From assembly GCA_963799315.1 (NCBI GenBank), contig CAWCWP010000002.1:682001-746000 (forward strand): a stretch of 64,000 nucleotides of DNA. The letters run 5' to 3'. The notes under the pieces were generated by a model. It made no database searches and had not been told where the DNA came from. It was given only the letters and a program-made list of their open reading frames with translations. The DNA is from Parerythrobacter_A sp963799315 (GTDB taxonomy: Bacteria > Pseudomonadota > Alphaproteobacteria > Sphingomonadales > Sphingomonadaceae). The position numbers and the translations under genes were made by a program. Positions 10,701-19,280 of the stretch are shown in pieces. Position 1 is the first letter of the stretch, and every line of letters begins with the position of its first letter.

Positions 10701-11189
10701 TTCAACGACAGCAGCTCGGGCACGGACAACGCCCTGCTCTACATCCCGACCGGTGCAGGCGATCCCAACCTGTCGCCCGACTCGGATGCGGCAGCGGTCG
10801 CGTCGCTCCTGAACTATCTGGGTAACAGCGAAGTGGCCGACCAGTGTAAGATTACACCCGGCCAATCGATCGCGCGCAACACCTGCCGCAACGACTGGAG
10901 CTACGATCTCGATCTGCGCTTCAGCCAAGAGCTTCCGTTCATGGGCAGCTTCACCGGCATCGCAAACGACAAGATCGAGCTGTTCGCCGACATGGACAAC
11001 TTCCTGAACTTCATCGACGACAGCGCGAACATCACGCGGTCGCGCGGCGAGTTCGTCGATCTGGTCGATGGCGGTGTGGACGATCAGGGCCGCTACATCA
11101 TCAGCGGTTTCAATCCCGACGACCAGAACAATGTCAGCACGTCCGCTTCGATCTGGCGCATCCAGGTCGGCGTCCGTTACGAGTTCTAA
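7737..11189 (+). CDS. Oar-like TonB-dependent outer-membrane receptor
   Basis: An intact 1150-residue receptor. Signal peptide 1-27 (MKLKYLLAASIVSLSAGTM then AAPAAAQ). Residues about 30-110 form a carboxypeptidase-regulatory-like domain (SGIEGQVTSAAGTAIPNATV), as in Oar proteins. A plug follows (ITRDVRDIIRLDPRVSLD, FTVDGIVQADVFGLNGTPFA, LVNVVTKSGTNEFHGSAFF). The beta barrel runs to a terminal aromatic residue (RIQVGVRYEF). Oar-type receptors import or secrete large ligands with TonB/ExbBD; the ligand here is not predictable. A strong terminator follows at 11216. Upstream there is a 265-base leader region. It is one of the longest unbroken genes in a stretch with many frameshifts. Confidence 0.93.
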   Translation: MKLKYLLAASIVSLSAGTMIAAPAAAQQITSGIEGQVTSAAGTAIPNATVIVTDTRTGQTRTLTSDASGAFRTASLVPGGPYTITVTANGFEGQSVEGQFLTVSGNTDFTFELADSTGDAGNFIVITGARANVQQLAVGPGSAFSTETLESFPSITRDVRDIIRLDPRVSLDRDNEVDRISCLGGNDRSNTFTVDGIVQADVFGLNGTPFAARNALPLPFDVIRETSVEFAPFDVEYSDFTGCLVNVVTKSGTNEFHGSAFFTYRSDDLRGDTIDGVDDIVAEFDEKRWGATLGGPIIPDRLFFYAGYEETDLGNANDFGPAGGGFPNEATFVTQGQFDRFADIAQRVYGQDVGGYPLVLPESSVRYFGRLDAYLTDNHRLEGTYQRLEETNVESDTGGQELTGLNSFEDEGTVSDYYSVRLYSDWSDTISTELRLSRAEVSDVQGPVGFGEAQSDSPTVRLSVLVPNETSGLIADGQNGLLSTGPGIFRSANALESRVDQAKFQINIDAGGGHQIKLGTEYNDLEVFNLFAINATGTIFFNSLDDFEQGLVANGQFSSVFGGGADAVAAGRVGGATINATPTGDINEAAATFGRTIYSFYAQDEWQATDQLSLNAGLRVQLYDGDAPRANPQFASRYGFSNRVPFSKLDTVLLPRFSATYELDNDGFFRNSRVTGGVGIFSGGDPVVYFSNAFSNNGFSTGEGNTFDCAAGQLTTDPATGQIDVVTGGDFTGIPACAVAAGSAQAAAGLADTQSTDPDFDVPTVVRANASFSTAFGTPTGFFSDLRLNLDYIYSRFNDTLNFVDLSQVPDSRRADGGFTVDGRPIYRAIDPSNAGCTATLVGTGGTPPGYANVNAPCFATGRDDEIQLTNGPSYDSHVASVLLSKDFGRGIFTEGGGVFARLGYAFTDSNNNRNVGSSTATSSFDVTAAFDRQNPAVSTSNFETRHNFTAALSFREEFLPDADTTFGIFFRASEGRPYSLTFDGGGVFNDSSSGTDNALLYIPTGAGDPNLSPDSDAAAVASLLNYLGNSEVADQCKITPGQSIARNTCRNDWSYDLDLRFSQELPFMGSFTGIANDKIELFADMDNFLNFIDDSANITRSRGEFVDLVDGGVDDQGRYIISGFNPDDQNNVSTSASIWRIQVGVRYEF

Positions 11190-11215
11190 GACGAACGCAT
11201 CGTGTGAACCGATTA

Positions 11216-11245
11216 CGGCGGTCCCTCTGCAGGGGCCGCCGTTTT
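11216..11245 (+). terminator. rho-independent terminator of the receptor gene
   Basis: An 11-base stem (CGGCGGTCCCT with AGGGGCCGCCG, one T-G pair), a 4-base loop and a T4 tract, 27 bases after the stop codon. It also abuts the convergent Hpt gene. Confidence 0.85.
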
Positions 11246-11249
11246 CGTA

Positions 11250-12005
11250 TCAGGCCGCTGCTGCAACCACCTCGCGCGCACGGTCTTCGCAAACGGCGCG
11301 GTTTTCCTCGCGCCGCAAGGCATGTTCCAGCTTGCGCGCGCACTCGCCCAGCGCTTCTTCGCCGAACAGCCCCGCAGTCCCGGCCAGCTTGTGCATCGTG
11401 CGCGCCAGATCCTGCGCGCCGCCGCCGGTAAAACGCCCTTCGCGCATCGCGGACGCCACTGCCTCCAGCGCCTCGGCCCGCCGCACGCGCCAGCGGTCGC
11501 TTAACTCGTCGCCGCTCTTGAGGCCCGGCGCGGTATGGGCCGACGGTCCGCGCGTCGGCAGCCAGCGTTCCAGCACGAATTGCAGCTCCGCCGCGCTTGG
11601 ACCGCCGCCGCCCGGCGACACAAGGACACCCTGCATCGCCGCATTGTAAGTCGCATCGCGGGTTTTGTCGGAGGTGTCCGGTGCAAGCGCGACGATCGGC
11701 AGCGATCCTGCATCTATGCCGAGCGCCCGCGCAATCTGCGCGGTCTTGAACCCGCCCGTGTCCGGCAGATCATGCGCGAACAGGGCTAAACCGAATGCGG
11801 GCGTCGGTGACGATGAACGCCCGATCCGGCCCTCCATCAAAGCTGTGATTGCCGCTTCCTCGCTCTCCACCGTGACCATCGCCACGCCGACACGGTCGAG
11901 CACCGCCGCAATAGTGGCGCGGGCGACAGGATCGGCGGTGGCGACCAGCACGCGGGCATCAGGCAGCAGATGCGTTTCGCGCGGGGGTCCGGAATGCTGT
12001 GTCAT
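11250..12005 (-). CDS. receiver-like and histidine-phosphotransfer (Hpt) domain protein
   Basis: A 251-residue cytoplasmic signalling protein. Residues about 17-140 resemble a receiver domain: RVLVATADPVARATIAAVLD, a likely phospho-acceptor Asp in ALFAHDLPDTGG, and LPIVALAPDTSD. Residues about 165-250 are an Hpt domain with the phospho-histidine in ARTMHKLAGTAGLFGEEALG. Such proteins usually sit at the end of a multistep phosphorelay with a hybrid kinase. Its partner is not next to it; the hybrid kinase at 27-29 kb is a candidate only by family. The receiver acidic pocket is weak (TADPVA instead of DD), so it may be a pseudo-receiver. Confidence 0.75.
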   Translation of the reverse strand: MTQHSGPPRETHLLPDARVLVATADPVARATIAAVLDRVGVAMVTVESEEAAITALMEGRIGRSSSPTPAFGLALFAHDLPDTGGFKTAQIARALGIDAGSLPIVALAPDTSDKTRDATYNAAMQGVLVSPGGGGPSAAELQFVLERWLPTRGPSAHTAPGLKSGDELSDRWRVRRAEALEAVASAMREGRFTGGGAQDLARTMHKLAGTAGLFGEEALGECARKLEHALRREENRAVCEDRAREVVAAAA

Positions 12006-12131
12006 GTTTGCGCTGGCCTTTCGCTATCGTCCCCACATCCTGCCTATGGACAGGCGACATGGCGATTGCGTTGGGCTGGCCCTGCGCGCGAATACCTATA
12101 TGTCGTGAAGCTAGGACGAAGGAGACGGGCT

Positions 12132-12914
12132 GTGTGGGAGTCGGGGCAGGCATCAGGCCAGGAATCAGATGCGCGACCAACACCACCGCAGGGCGGGCGC
12201 TATCAGGGCGCGCGGCTCAGCAAGACGCGGCTGGTGCTGATCGTGCTGCTGCATGTGGTTGCGCTGTATGGCCTCGCGCGCGCTTTTGCGCCGGGCTCGC
12301 TTGAAATAGTGGAGAACACCGTGCTGGAAAGCTTTTCCGTCACGGTCGAGACGAAGCAATACGAGCCGGAACCCCCGCCGCAGCCGCCCGAACCCGACGA
12401 AGGCGCGGCGGGCGCGCCGGGCAAGCGGGCGACGCCCAAGGCCGTAACCGCACCCGAACCCGAAATCCGCATCGCCAGACCCTCTCCCGTACCGCGCGCG
12501 TCCAGCACCGGCACCGCAAATCGCTCCGGCGCGCGCGACGAAGGGGCGGGGACCGGTGCGGCGGGCGTAGGCGATGGCAGCGGTTCTGGTCGTGGCGGCA
12601 GCGGCACCGGCAACGGCAATTTCACACCGACCGGGGCGGTGAAGACCGCAGGCGATATCAGCCGCGCTTTGGACTATCCAATACCGCCCGGCGGACGCGA
12701 GGCGCGCGTCGGCACCTCGGTCACCATCGCGCTGACCGTGGGCACCGATGGCGCGCCCACCGCCTGTCGCGTGGTGCGCGCCGGACCGTTCCCCGCCACC
12801 AATACCCGCACCTGCGAGCTGGCGATGCAGCGGTTCCGGTTCGAACCCGCGCGCGACCGCAATGGAGAACCCGTCGCGTCCGTCTACGGATGGAAACAGA
12901 ATTTCTTCAACTAG
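12132..12914 (+). CDS. TonB-family periplasmic energy-transducing protein
   Basis: 260 residues from GTG 12132, which has AAGGAG seven bases upstream; the longer frame upstream lacks a good ribosome site. One N-terminal membrane helix (TRLVLIVLLHVVALYGLARA), then a Pro-rich spacer (YEPEPPPQPPEPDEG), a Gly-rich linker (GDGSGSGRGGSGTGNGN), and a C-terminal TonB domain (GTSVTIALTVGTDGAPTACR, then AMQRFRFEPARDRNGEP). It would couple proton-motive force to outer-membrane receptors such as the Oar-like one 1 kb upstream. No exbB or exbD is seen nearby. The glycine-rich linker is longer than in classic TonB. Confidence 0.85.
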   Translation: MWESGQASGQESDARPTPPQGGRYQGARLSKTRLVLIVLLHVVALYGLARAFAPGSLEIVENTVLESFSVTVETKQYEPEPPPQPPEPDEGAAGAPGKRATPKAVTAPEPEIRIARPSPVPRASSTGTANRSGARDEGAGTGAAGVGDGSGSGRGGSGTGNGNFTPTGAVKTAGDISRALDYPIPPGGREARVGTSVTIALTVGTDGAPTACRVVRAGPFPATNTRTCELAMQRFRFEPARDRNGEPVASVYGWKQNFFN

Positions 12915-12987
12915 GTTGTGTAGCAATGCCCTTGCGCTTCGTGTGGGAAGCATGACGGACCATCCTTGCGAACGGAAATAGCAGATC

Positions 12988-14040
12988 ATGAGCGGCATTC
13001 ATCCGGTAATCCTGTGCGGCGGCAGCGGCACCCGCCTGTGGCCGCGCAGCCGCCGCGAGCAGCCCAAGCCGTTCCTGCCGCTGGTCGGTCGGCGCACCCT
13101 GTTCGAACAGACGCTGGAGCGGGTGGGCAACGGGCAGGTCTATACCGCCCCCACAATCGTGTCGGGCGCGGTGCATCGCGATCTGGTCAGCGAGCAGCTG
13201 AGCCGGACCGAAGGCGCACGCCGGATCGAGGAGCCGCTGGGCCGCAACACCGCACCCGCTATCGCGCTGGCGGCGTTGCTGGCGGACGAGGACGACATCC
13301 TGCTGGTCTGCCCCAGCGATCATTATATCGAAGACACCGTCGCGTTCACCGCCGCGGTCGAAACCGCCGCCGCGCTGGCGGGCGAGAACTGGCTGGTGGC
13401 ATTGGGGTTGGAGGCTGTTTCGCCCGAAACCGGCTATGGCTATATCAAGCGCGGCGAGCGGCTGGGCAGCGGCTACGCCGTCGAGAGTTTCGTCGAAAAG
13501 CCCGATCTTGCCACCGCGCGCCAGTTCGTGGCCGATGGCGGCTATAGCTGGAACGGCGGCATCTTCTGCCTGCGCGCCGGCGCGTTCCTGAAAGAGCTGG
13601 TCGAACTGCGCCCCGAAATGGCGGCGGCGTTGCGCGCGGCGGTGGAACATGGTCGCCACGACGACGACGGCATTTTCCATCCCGATGCCGAGACCTTTGC
13701 CAATATCGAAGGCGAGTCGATCGACTATGCGGTGATGGAGGGCACGGGCCGCGCGGCGATGGTGCAGGTGGCGATGGGCTGGTCCGATATCGGCAACTGG
13801 CAGGCGCTGCGCGATGTGCAGAAGCGCGACGAGGACGGCAATGTCGGCGCGGCGCGGAAAGGCGGAAGCGGCGCGGAACTGGTCGACTGCACCGATACGA
13901 TGGTGGTCAGCGACGGCCCGCGCGTATCCGCCATCGGGCTGGACGATATCATCATCGTGGTCGATGGAGACGAGGTGCTGGTGACGACTGCCGACGGCGC
14001 GCAGAAGGTCGGCACGCTGAAAGGCGCAACCCAACAGTGA
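12988..14040 (+). CDS. manC: mannose-1-phosphate guanylyltransferase
   Basis: Makes GDP-mannose from mannose-1-phosphate and GTP. The nucleotide-binding signature is HPVILCGGSGTRLWPRSRRE followed by QPKPFLPL. Other family blocks are EPLGRNTAPAIALAA, VCPSDHYI, FVEKPD, YSWNGGIFCLRAGAFL and AMGWSDIGNWQAL. At 350 residues it is the single-domain form without a fused isomerase, which is encoded separately 10 bases downstream. The pair probably supplies GDP-mannose for exopolysaccharide or glycoconjugates. Confidence 0.93.
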   Translation: MSGIHPVILCGGSGTRLWPRSRREQPKPFLPLVGRRTLFEQTLERVGNGQVYTAPTIVSGAVHRDLVSEQLSRTEGARRIEEPLGRNTAPAIALAALLADEDDILLVCPSDHYIEDTVAFTAAVETAAALAGENWLVALGLEAVSPETGYGYIKRGERLGSGYAVESFVEKPDLATARQFVADGGYSWNGGIFCLRAGAFLKELVELRPEMAAALRAAVEHGRHDDDGIFHPDAETFANIEGESIDYAVMEGTGRAAMVQVAMGWSDIGNWQALRDVQKRDEDGNVGAARKGGSGAELVDCTDTMVVSDGPRVSAIGLDDIIIVVDGDEVLVTTADGAQKVGTLKGATQQ

Positions 14041-14050
14041 AGGGCCAACA

Positions 14051-14845
14051 GTGACGGCAACACATGTCTTCCCAACCCGTGCGGTGGAAAAGGTATGGGG
14101 GTGCGACCGCCTGCCCGCGCCCTTCGCTGCGCCTGACGGGAAGCGTATCGGCGAGATATGGTTCGAGCCGCAGCCGCCGTGGGATACCCTGCTAGCGAAG
14201 TATCTGTTTACTAGCGAAAAGCTGTCGGTGCAGGTCCACCCCGACGATGCGCGCGCGCCCGCCGGGTCGAACGGCAAGGACGAATGCTGGGTTGTGCTGG
14301 AGGCGGAGCCCGATGCGCGACTGGCCATCGGTTTCGATCACAATATCGGGCCCGACGCTATGCGCGCCGCCGCGCTGGACGGCAGCATCGAAGGGTTGCT
14401 GACTTGGCATCCGGCGAAGGCGGGCGATGTGTTCATGCTGCCCGCGGGGACCGTTCATGCCATCGGGCCGGGCCTGTCGCTGGTCGAGGTGCAGCAGAAC
14501 AGTGACATCACGTACCGCCTCTACGACTATGGCCGCCCACGCGACCTGCATCTGGATGCGGCGATGGCGGTGGCGGACGGAACGCCGCACGATCCTGCCT
14601 TGCGCAGCCATCACGACCTCAATGCCAGCGGGCGGCTGGTGGACAGCGCGCATTTCACGCTGGACCTGGTATGCGACGGCGCATTGCCGCCGATGGAGGC
14701 GCCAAGCGTGCTGCTGCCGCTGGCGGGATCGGTCACAGTCGGCGACCGGACTGTGGCGGCGGGCGGGTGTCTGGGCGTGACGTCGCGCGAGGGTATCGCA
14801 CTGGCCGACGACACACGGGTTCTCGTCGCCACGCCGCGAAGCTAA
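14051..14845 (+). CDS. manA: class I mannose-6-phosphate isomerase
   Basis: Interconverts fructose-6-phosphate and mannose-6-phosphate. It is a 264-residue zinc-dependent cupin-type enzyme. Metal-site regions are SEKLSVQVHPDD, GKDECWVVLEAE and LPAGTVHAIGPGLSLVEVQQ, followed by SDITYRLYDYGR. GTG 14051 is the start, with a weak AAGGG ten bases before it. It is read in one operon with manC. DUF2721 follows 10 bases later and is likely co-transcribed. Confidence 0.9.
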   Translation: MTATHVFPTRAVEKVWGCDRLPAPFAAPDGKRIGEIWFEPQPPWDTLLAKYLFTSEKLSVQVHPDDARAPAGSNGKDECWVVLEAEPDARLAIGFDHNIGPDAMRAAALDGSIEGLLTWHPAKAGDVFMLPAGTVHAIGPGLSLVEVQQNSDITYRLYDYGRPRDLHLDAAMAVADGTPHDPALRSHHDLNASGRLVDSAHFTLDLVCDGALPPMEAPSVLLPLAGSVTVGDRTVAAGGCLGVTSREGIALADDTRVLVATPRS

Positions 14846-14855
14846 GGGCGTCTGC

Positions 14856-15296
14856 ATGATTGCCGAAACCATCCAGCTGGCGGTTGCGCCGGTGTTCCTG
14901 CTGGTCGCCATCGCCAGCATCCTCAACCTGCTTGCCGCGCGGCTGGGCCGGGTGGTCGATCGCTCGCGGCACTTGCAGGGGGTCCACAAGGAAACGACGG
15001 GTGCGGCCCATGATCGCGTGGTGGCCGAACTGCGCACGGTCGCGCACCGCATCGACCTCATCAACCGGGCGATGTTCCTTCTGGTGCTGAGCGGGCTGGT
15101 GGTCGGCCTGACCGTGGTGCTGCTGTTCATCGGCGAGGCGGGTGGCGTATCGCTGGCGCAGGCTGCCGCCGCCGCCTTCATCGTCTCCATCGGCCTGCTG
15201 ATGTTCGCGCTGGTGCTGTTCCTGGCCGAAGCGCGCAATGCGTCCAATTCGCTGCGTATTCCCGAGACCTTTCTGGAGCGGGACCGCAAGCTCTAG
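14856..15296 (+). CDS. DUF2721 family membrane protein
   Basis: 146 residues, three hydrophobic segments: near residues 5-25 (LAVAPVFLLVAIASILNLLA), 70-95 and 100-125. A basic patch between them reads ARLGRVVDRSRHL. This arrangement fits the uncharacterised DUF2721 family. It follows manA closely, but no functional link to mannose metabolism is established. Its 3' end overlaps the convergent PHA-type gene by over 100 bases. Confidence 0.8.
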   Translation: MIAETIQLAVAPVFLLVAIASILNLLAARLGRVVDRSRHLQGVHKETTGAAHDRVVAELRTVAHRIDLINRAMFLLVLSGLVVGLTVVLLFIGEAGGVSLAQAAAAAFIVSIGLLMFALVLFLAEARNASNSLRIPETFLERDRKL

Positions 15297-15621
15297 GCCA
15301 GGATGTCGCTAGTCTGGCAGCGGGGCCTTCCAGCATCTTCGTGCCGTTGCTGCGCACGGCATTGGCGACGATGGGTTCGATGAAACCGAGCATCGGCGGC
15401 AGGGTCATCTCGAACACCATCTGCCCGTCCTCGACCAGAATATGCCCGTCCAGTCGCTGGCCCATCATGGCGATGCCGATAGCCATGCGGTCCTCGTCCA
15501 CCCAGTCCGTCTCCACTTCCGCCATGCCACCCGGAATATGGTCGGCAATCTCGTGGCTGCGGGTGCGCAGGCGGCGACGCACTTCCTCGCGCGGCAGGGA
15601 ATGGGGAATGGCAACGCGCAT
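15178..15621 (-). CDS. polyhydroxyalkanoic-acid-system (PHA granule-type) family protein
   Basis: The first 95 residues (MRVAIPHSLPREEVRRRLRT, then MAEVETDWVDEDRMAIGIAM and MGQRLDGHILVEDGQMVFEM) match the small PHA_gran_rgn family, a SRPBCC-like fold sometimes encoded near PHA synthase. The last 50 residues are arginine-rich and unlike the family. They run antisense through the end of the DUF2721 gene, so a missed stop or frameshift near 15320 is likely. Start ATG 15621 shares one base with the stop of xpaC, giving translational coupling. No PHA synthase is seen nearby. Confidence 0.7.
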   Translation of the reverse strand: MRVAIPHSLPREEVRRRLRTRSHEIADHIPGGMAEVETDWVDEDRMAIGIAMMGQRLDGHILVEDGQMVFEMTLPPMLGFIEPIVANAVRSNGTKMLEGPAARLATSWPRACGPAPERSREYAANWTHCALRPGTAPARTSAGRWRR

Positions 15622-16393
15622 CAGGTGTCGTCCTTTAGTGAAGCAGGATCGCCATCCTTGCCGTAGCGATAGTCGAGATAGCGGTGCTTGATCGCCAGAT
15701 CGTCCAGCGACCCTTCGGCAAGCTGGCGAGTCACGCTGTCGATCTCGGCGCTGATCTTGGTCAGGCTTTCGGTCAGCTGCGTATCGGGCGACAGGCCGCC
15801 CTGAACCCGGGCCGTTCCTCGCGCCGCAGATTGGCGGGGATGCGGTTATAGCTGTCGACCGTTTCGGGCAGCACTTCGCCCACCAGCTTGCGGATTTCGT
15901 GCGCGGCGGGATGCGCGGCATCGACGGTTTCGAGTTGCAGGCCGAGCGCATCGAGCTGCACCCCCATGTCGCCGATCACGGCGGCGGCGGGTGCGGGCAG
16001 GGCGGCGCGCTGGTGTTCCAGCCACAGTTCGGTCTTGCCGACCATCTGTTGCACGCTGCCGCTGTTGATATCGGCGCGCGCCGGGGGCTTTGGCGCAGGG
16101 GCCAGCGCAAACACGCCGAGCGCCACGACCAGCGCCAGCACGGTCAGCACGACGCCCCAGAACCCGATCCCGTTCAATACGAAGCCCGCAACGCCGGACG
16201 CCAGCACGATGCCCGCCACGGCGAGCGCGAACCACACCGCGCGTTGCAGCCATGCCTTGCGCCGGATCGCGGCCGACCCTTCGCCGATGGGCGCGCCCGC
16301 CTTGCGATGCCGCCCGCCGCTGCGGTTATCCGCCACCAGCGCGCGGCCCTCGGCCAGAAGCTGCTCACTGTCCTGCGTAAGGTCGCCGGCCAT
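15621..16393 (-). CDS. XpaC-like membrane protein (5-bromo-4-chloroindolyl phosphate hydrolysis family), one frameshift
   Basis: Two adjacent hydrophobic segments near residues 50-100 (AVWFALAVAGIVLASGVAGF and VVLTVLALVVALGVFALA) are followed by a helical cytoplasmic domain (GSVQQMVGKTELWLEHQRAA). The frame breaks near 15795. Beyond it the protein continues GLSPDTQLTESLTKISAEID and on to KHRYLDYRYGKDGDPASLKD, ending at TGA 15621. XpaC proteins are commonly encoded with TelA, as here (telA stop 8 bases upstream). Their biochemical function is not settled; the name comes from a phenotype in Bacillus. Confidence 0.75.
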
Positions 16394-16400
16394 GATGCGG

Positions 16401-17606
16401 TTACTCCAGGCTCAGCAAGGGCGACTCGGTCACTTGCGCCGAGGCCTGCGACTGCCCTTCGGCGCGGGCGATATAGCCCTTCGATTTCTCGACCTCGACC
16501 GACAATACATCCACCGTCTGCTTCATCGATTCCAGCGAGCGCAGCTTGAAGCTGTCCACCTCGTCCATCGTGTCGTAAATGTTCTGGAAGGCGCGTTGCA
16601 GCGTTTCCAGCGGGATGGTGCTGGCGACGGCCTGCTCGTGGATCTTGCCGGTCTGTTCGCGCAGCATCTTGCCGGTGGAGTCGATGATGCCCGCCGTCGT
16701 CTCGTTCAGCGCGGTGATCTGCCCCAGCACCAGCCGCTGGTTGGTCATCGCCTCGCTCACCGTTACCGCCGTGCGCAGCGCGCCGACGGTGGTGGTGCTG
16801 GCGCGGTCCACGCCCTTCACAAGCTCGACATTGTTCTTCTTCACCAGGTCCAGCGCGAGGTAGCCCTGCACGCTGACCGCCATCTGCGTCAGCAGATCCT
16901 GCGTGCGCTGGCGGACATAAAACAGCGCGGTTTCGCGGATCGCCTTGGCCTTGGCCGGATCGGTCGCGTCCAGCTCCGCCGCCTTGTCCTCCAGCTTGGT
17001 ATCCAGCGTCTTGGAGATATGGATCATCTGTTCCAGATCGCCCATCGCTTCCCATAGCTTGGCCCGCTCCACATCGATGGCGGCATTGTCCATCAGCAGC
17101 TCGTCCTTGCCGCTCGCCAGCTTGTTCAGCACTTCCTGGATATGGGTCTGCGCGCTTTGATAGCTGCGGAAATAGCTGGTCAGCTTGTTGCCGAACGGGA
17201 TGATGCCGAGGATCTTGCGCGTGCCGGTTAGCTTGCCGCGCCGGCCGGGGTCGAGATCCTCCACCACGGTCCGCAACTCCGCCAGATTGGCGCCGACGCC
17301 CTCGTCCTTGTCCATTGCCCGCACCGGGCGGTCGAGAAAGCGATTGGATTGCCCCGCCGCCGCCGCGATTTCCTTGCGCCCCATATTGGTCAGCTGGTCC
17401 ACCTTCTTGCCGAATTCGGGCGAATTTGCATCTACCGCGACCAGATCGGCAACGAAGCTGTCGGCCTTTTCCTCCAGCTTCGACTTCGTTTCCGGCGCGA
17501 CCGGCACCAGCCCCGCCGCCTTTTCCGGCGCGACCTGCGGCACCGGATCGGGTGCGGTCAGTTCGAGGTCCGTTGCCGTGGCTGTCGTGGTCGTGGTGGC
17601 GTTCAT
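16401..17606 (-). CDS. telA: TelA-family toxic anion resistance protein
   Basis: A 401-residue, mostly alpha-helical cytoplasmic protein. Family blocks: KVDQLTNMGRKEIAAAAGQS, GNKLTSYFRSYQSAQTHIQE, KDELLMDNAAIDVERAKLWE, LTQMAVSVQGYLALDLVKKN and STTTVGALRTAVTVSEAMTN. TelA homologues are linked to tellurite and cell-envelope stress resistance. The start MNATTT at 17606 is chosen because the conserved region begins soon after and the upstream codons are not conserved. It is first gene of a telA-xpaC-PHA-type operon on the minus strand. Confidence 0.88.
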   Translation of the reverse strand: MNATTTTTATATDLELTAPDPVPQVAPEKAAGLVPVAPETKSKLEEKADSFVADLVAVDANSPEFGKKVDQLTNMGRKEIAAAAGQSNRFLDRPVRAMDKDEGVGANLAELRTVVEDLDPGRRGKLTGTRKILGIIPFGNKLTSYFRSYQSAQTHIQEVLNKLASGKDELLMDNAAIDVERAKLWEAMGDLEQMIHISKTLDTKLEDKAAELDATDPAKAKAIRETALFYVRQRTQDLLTQMAVSVQGYLALDLVKKNNVELVKGVDRASTTTVGALRTAVTVSEAMTNQRLVLGQITALNETTAGIIDSTGKMLREQTGKIHEQAVASTIPLETLQRAFQNIYDTMDEVDSFKLRSLESMKQTVDVLSVEVEKSKGYIARAEGQSQASAQVTESPLLSLE

Positions 17607-17745
17607 GCTGCTTGGTCCGATCCGGGAAAAGGGCGCTGGGTACTGTATTAAGGGCATAGGACACGCAGTTCAAGAATATCGTCTGGTGCGCGTGTATCGG
17701 CGCCGTCTATAGCACGCCGTCGCTCCTGTGAGAAAGCAAACCCCG

Positions 17746-19273
17746 ATGCCGAGTCACGACATCCGCCTGACCGCGACGCAGCCGAATAGCCGCGCGTTGA
17801 AACGCGTGGTGTTGAGTTTCCGCAAATGGTGGCGCGACGATGTGGTCGGCACGGTGGACCGGCTGGACTGCATCGCGCAGCGCCGGGCCGATGCCTACAC
17901 CTCGCCGCGCTACCTGTTCATGTTGGCGATGTCCGCCGGGATCGCGGTGCTCGGACTGCTGCTGTCCAGCCCGGCGGTCATCATCGGGGCCATGTTGATC
18001 GCGCCGCTGATGGGGCCGATCCTGGGGGCGGGATTTGCCTTGGCCATTGGCGATTACCGGTGGCTGAAGGGCAGTGCCTGGGCGCTGGTCTGGGGCACGA
18101 TACTGGCTGTGGGGCTGTGCGCGCTGATCGTCTTCATCTCGCCGCTGCAAACCGTTACGCCTGAGATCGAGGCGCGCACCCGGCCCAACCTGTTCGACTT
18201 GGGCGTCGCGGTGTTTTCTGCGATGGCAGGCGGCTATTCCATGATCCGGGGGCGCGAGGGCACGATTGTCGGCGTGGCGATTGCGACCGCGCTGATGCCG
18301 CCGCTGGCCGTCGTCGGCTTCGGGCTGGCGACGCTGAACTGGACCGTTTTTTCGGGCGCGCTGCTGCTCTACATCACCAATTTGATGACCATCGCGCTGA
18401 TCGCCACACTGATGGCGCGGCTGTATGGTTTCAGCGCCCGGCTGACGGATAAGCAGACCAACTGGCAGACGGCGGTGATCGTGGTGGTGTTCGTGGCGCT
18501 GACCATCCCGCTGTTCCTGTCGCTGCGACAGATCGTATGGGAAAGCAACGCGACGCGCACCATCAGCGCCGCCGTGCTGGAGCCGTTTCCGGACGAGGCG
18601 CAGATATCGCAGCTGGATATCAATTTGCGGCAGAGGCCGATCTTGGTGTCGGCCACGGTGCTGACCCCGGTATTCCGGCCGCAGGCGGAAATGGCGGGCG
18701 AGCAGAGCCTGCTGGCCTCTCTGGACCGCGTTATCGATCTGGAGCTGACCCAGTTCAAGGCCGACACCGCAACCGAGATCGAAACCGGCCAGCTGACCGC
18801 CGCGCGAGAAGCCCGCGAACGCGAAGCCGCCGCTGCCGCGCAGGCGTTGACCGGACGGCTGGCGCTGGTGGCGGGGGTGGAGCGCAGCGCGGTAACGCTG
18901 GACCGCGACAATCGCCGCGCGGTGGTGGCGGCGACGCGGCTGCCGGGGGCGGATTACGCCACCTATCGCGCGCTGGAACGGCGTATCGCAGCAGGCGCGC
19001 CGGACTGGACCATCGTGCTGCGCCCGCCCTTGCTGGCATTGCCCGACATTGTCTTTACGGACGGCGAGCCGAGCGATGCGGGGCAGGCGGCGCTGCGCCT
19101 GATCGTATGGGCCAGTGCGCACCACGACGACATGGCGGTGGTGCTGCGCGGTGGGACGCCCGCCACCGCGTGCGCCGGCTGCGGAAGTCTTGCGCGAGGC
19201 AGGCGTGCGCGTGACTCTGGAACCGGGCGGCGCGACGATGCAGGCGCGCTGGGCCGCCGTCGTGCAGGAATGA
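17746..19273 (+). CDS. DUF389 membrane protein, frameshift near the C-terminus
   Basis: About 509 residues. The DUF389 membrane domain fills residues 40-260 (SPAVIIGAMLIAPLMGPILG, then ALAIGDYRWLKGSAW and GTIVGVAIATALMPPLAVVG). A soluble part follows with a predicted helix rich in Ala/Arg/Glu (TAAREAREREAAAAAQALTG). The frame changes near 19165; the true tail reads RAPAAEVLREAGVRVTLEPG and ends at TGA 19271-19273. GTG 17728 is an alternative start in frame. Divergent from telA. DUF389 proteins (TIGR00341/TIGR00271) have no established substrate. Confidence 0.8.
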
Positions 19274-19280
19274 TGGTCCG

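Noticed and set aside
7548..10928. A 1126-codon open frame on the minus strand
   Set aside because: It is the antisense shadow of the intact Oar-like receptor; the composition is Arg/Val/Glu-biased with no domain, and the plus-strand gene has clear motifs and a signal peptide.
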